Positions 6,180 through 7,407 of a DNA stretch of 7,407 bases are shown in pieces. Under the pieces are notes generated by a model. That model was given only the letters and a program-made list of their open reading frames with translations, was not told where the DNA came from and did not search any database. Source of the stretch: an uncultured Fidelibacterota bacterium (GTDB lineage: Bacteria; Marinisomatota; Marinisomatia; Marinisomatales; UBA1611); assembly GCA_913045415.1 (NCBI GenBank), contig CAJWPW010000049.1, forward strand, positions 1-7,407. The letters are read 5' to 3'. Each line of letters starts with the position of its first letter. Positions within the stretch are counted from its first letter, which is position 1. The position numbers were made by a program, and so were the translations under genes.

Positions 6180-7407
6180 ATGAATAAATCAACAAATGAT
6201 AAAATCAAAAAAGCATTTTTTAATATGAGGAAATATGTAGTGATTTTTCTGTCGATTATTATATCAGCATCTGGTCAAGAACTGAGCGACCAGAAGAAAA
6301 AAGAGATTTTTGAAGTAGATAGGCTGAGTTCAAAAGGACCGAACGCAGCACCAGATAGAAAAAAAGATGAAGGTAAGGGACCTTATAAAAGGTTAGTCAT
6401 TCGAGGTGGGACTGTAATCGATGGTACCGGTGGCCCACCGCGGGGTCCGATGGATATTGTTATTGAAAACAATAAGATTGTCAAGGTACAAAATGTAGGC
6501 TATCCGGGTATTCCCATTAACGAATCAAAACGGCCGAAAAAAGGCGATTATGAAATTGATGCTACGGGGATGTATATATTGCCTGGTTTTGTAGATCTTC
6601 ATATTCATAGCGGAAACCAGTTTAAAGCCCCTGATGCAGAGTACACTTATAAATTGTGGATGGCCCATGGTATTACCACTGTAAGAGGGGTTGCACTTGG
6701 ACCAACGGAATGGGCGCTTAATGAAAAGGAAAGAAGCGCAAAGAATGAAATTGTTGCACCACGGATTTATGTTTATGATCGGCCGGGAAATGGAGCAGAC
6801 TGGAAAGGCGGGCCTATTAATGATCCTGAAACGGCTAAGAAATGGGTAAGGTATGCAAAGAAAAAAGGAATTGATGGATTAAAGCTGACATCTCCGAGAC
6901 CTCAGATCATGAAAGCGCTTTTGGACGAGGCTAATGCCAATAAAATGGGTTCCGTAGCCCACCTTGAACAGAAAGGGGTTGCTGATATGAATTTAATTGA
7001 TGCCGCCCGCTTAGGCCTGAAAAATCAGACTCATTTTTATGGTCTTTTTGAAGCGCTGTATAAAAATAATGATGTACAACCTTGGCCTTACGATATGAAT
7101 TATAATAATGAACAGCATCGTTTTGGGCAAGTGGCCAGACAGTGGAATTTGATTCACGAAAGAGGATCTCCGGAATGGAAAGCCCTTATTAATGAATTAC
7201 TGGAATATAATTTTATTATTGATCCAACCATGACGGCATATGTCGCTACACGGGATGTGATGCGTGCCCAAACTGCCGTATGGCATGAAAAATATACGCT
7301 GCCGTCACTTTGGAATTATTATATACCGAGCAGGTATAACCATGGGGCTTATTATTTCGATTGGACCACGGCAGATGAAGTAGCCTGGAAAAACTTTTAC
7401 CGGGTAT
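6180..7407 (+). CDS. Exported amidohydrolase-superfamily protein (3' partial)
   Basis: Metal-dependent hydrolase of the amidohydrolase superfamily, imidazolonepropionase/prolidase-like branch. It probably cleaves a C-N bond in a small compound or peptide; the substrate is unknown. The 409 full codons visible have no stop, so the gene runs off the right edge. It begins MNKSTNDKIKKAFFN, then a hydrophobic export signal (YVVIFLSIIISASG, about 19-32), a charged linker, and the beta-sandwich start (LVIRGGTVIDGTGGPPRGP, 72-90). The metal site is recognisable: LPGFVDLHIHSG with His141 and His143, Lys235 in DGLKLTSP as a candidate carboxylated lysine, His261 in VAHLEQ and His285 in QTHFYG. The final catalytic Asp expected in this fold lies beyond the window. 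Conserved stretches near the end (NNEQHRFGQVARQW, FDWTTADEVAW) fit a secreted amidohydrolase subgroup of environmental bacteria, from memory. Initiation at 6225 would give a more compact signal peptide, but 6180 has the ribosome binding site. Probably in an operon with the BNR gene. Confidence 0.93.
   Translation, partial: MNKSTNDKIKKAFFNMRKYVVIFLSIIISASGQELSDQKKKEIFEVDRLSSKGPNAAPDRKKDEGKGPYKRLVIRGGTVIDGTGGPPRGPMDIVIENNKIVKVQNVGYPGIPINESKRPKKGDYEIDATGMYILPGFVDLHIHSGNQFKAPDAEYTYKLWMAHGITTVRGVALGPTEWALNEKERSAKNEIVAPRIYVYDRPGNGADWKGGPINDPETAKKWVRYAKKKGIDGLKLTSPRPQIMKALLDEANANKMGSVAHLEQKGVADMNLIDAARLGLKNQTHFYGLFEALYKNNDVQPWPYDMNYNNEQHRFGQVARQWNLIHERGSPEWKALINELLEYNFIIDPTMTAYVATRDVMRAQTAVWHEKYTLPSLWNYYIPSRYNHGAYYFDWTTADEVAWKNFYRV

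Overview
This AT-rich window (GC well below half, judged by eye) looks like chromosome from an FCB-group bacterium. The clearest sign is the C-terminus of the first gene, a type IX secretion (T9SS) sorting domain with the QNYPNPFNPTT signature typical of Neomarinimicrobiota, Calditrichota, Ignavibacteriota and Balneolia/Rhodothermia. Strong AGGAGG-type ribosome binding sites at two starts argue against a typical member of Bacteroidia/Flavobacteriia, where such sites are usually weak. My best guess is a marine Neomarinimicrobiota-like organism. The phylum is inference.

Layout, all on the plus strand. (1) Positions 2-1459 hold the 3' part of a gene for a secreted beta-propeller-like protein of the choice-of-anchor B family with LVIVP-type repeats and a T9SS type A sorting domain. 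Its reading frame is open to the left edge, so the start is outside the window. (2) Positions 1533-1619 are a complete tRNA-Ser(UGA) without encoded CCA, followed by a 9-bp hairpin. (3) The roughly 315-bp stretch 1620-1935 contains a possible 48-codon ORF (1735-1881) with a near-perfect Shine-Dalgarno sequence and a TTG start, plus two imperfect hairpins. It leads into (4) an exported S10 serine carboxypeptidase-like gene (1936-3423). (5) After 96 bp comes an exported 875-residue VPS10/sortilin-like BNR protein (3520-6147). (6) After only 32 bp comes an exported amidohydrolase (6180 to the right edge, cut off). It has no stop in the window, so a search for complete ORFs would miss it.

Genes 4-6 each begin with a signal peptide and point the same way. 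Genes 5 and 6 are close enough to share a transcript, and gene 4 may belong with them. The set reads as an envelope or extracellular hydrolytic module: a peptidase trimming C-termini, a many-bladed propeller that probably binds or presents a ligand, and a metal-dependent hydrolase acting on a C-N or related bond. No substrate can be named from sequence.

I found no mobile element, CRISPR array, phage gene or defence system. The least explained part is 1720-1936, where a possible translated small ORF and mutually exclusive base pairings sit directly upstream of the carboxypeptidase start codon.
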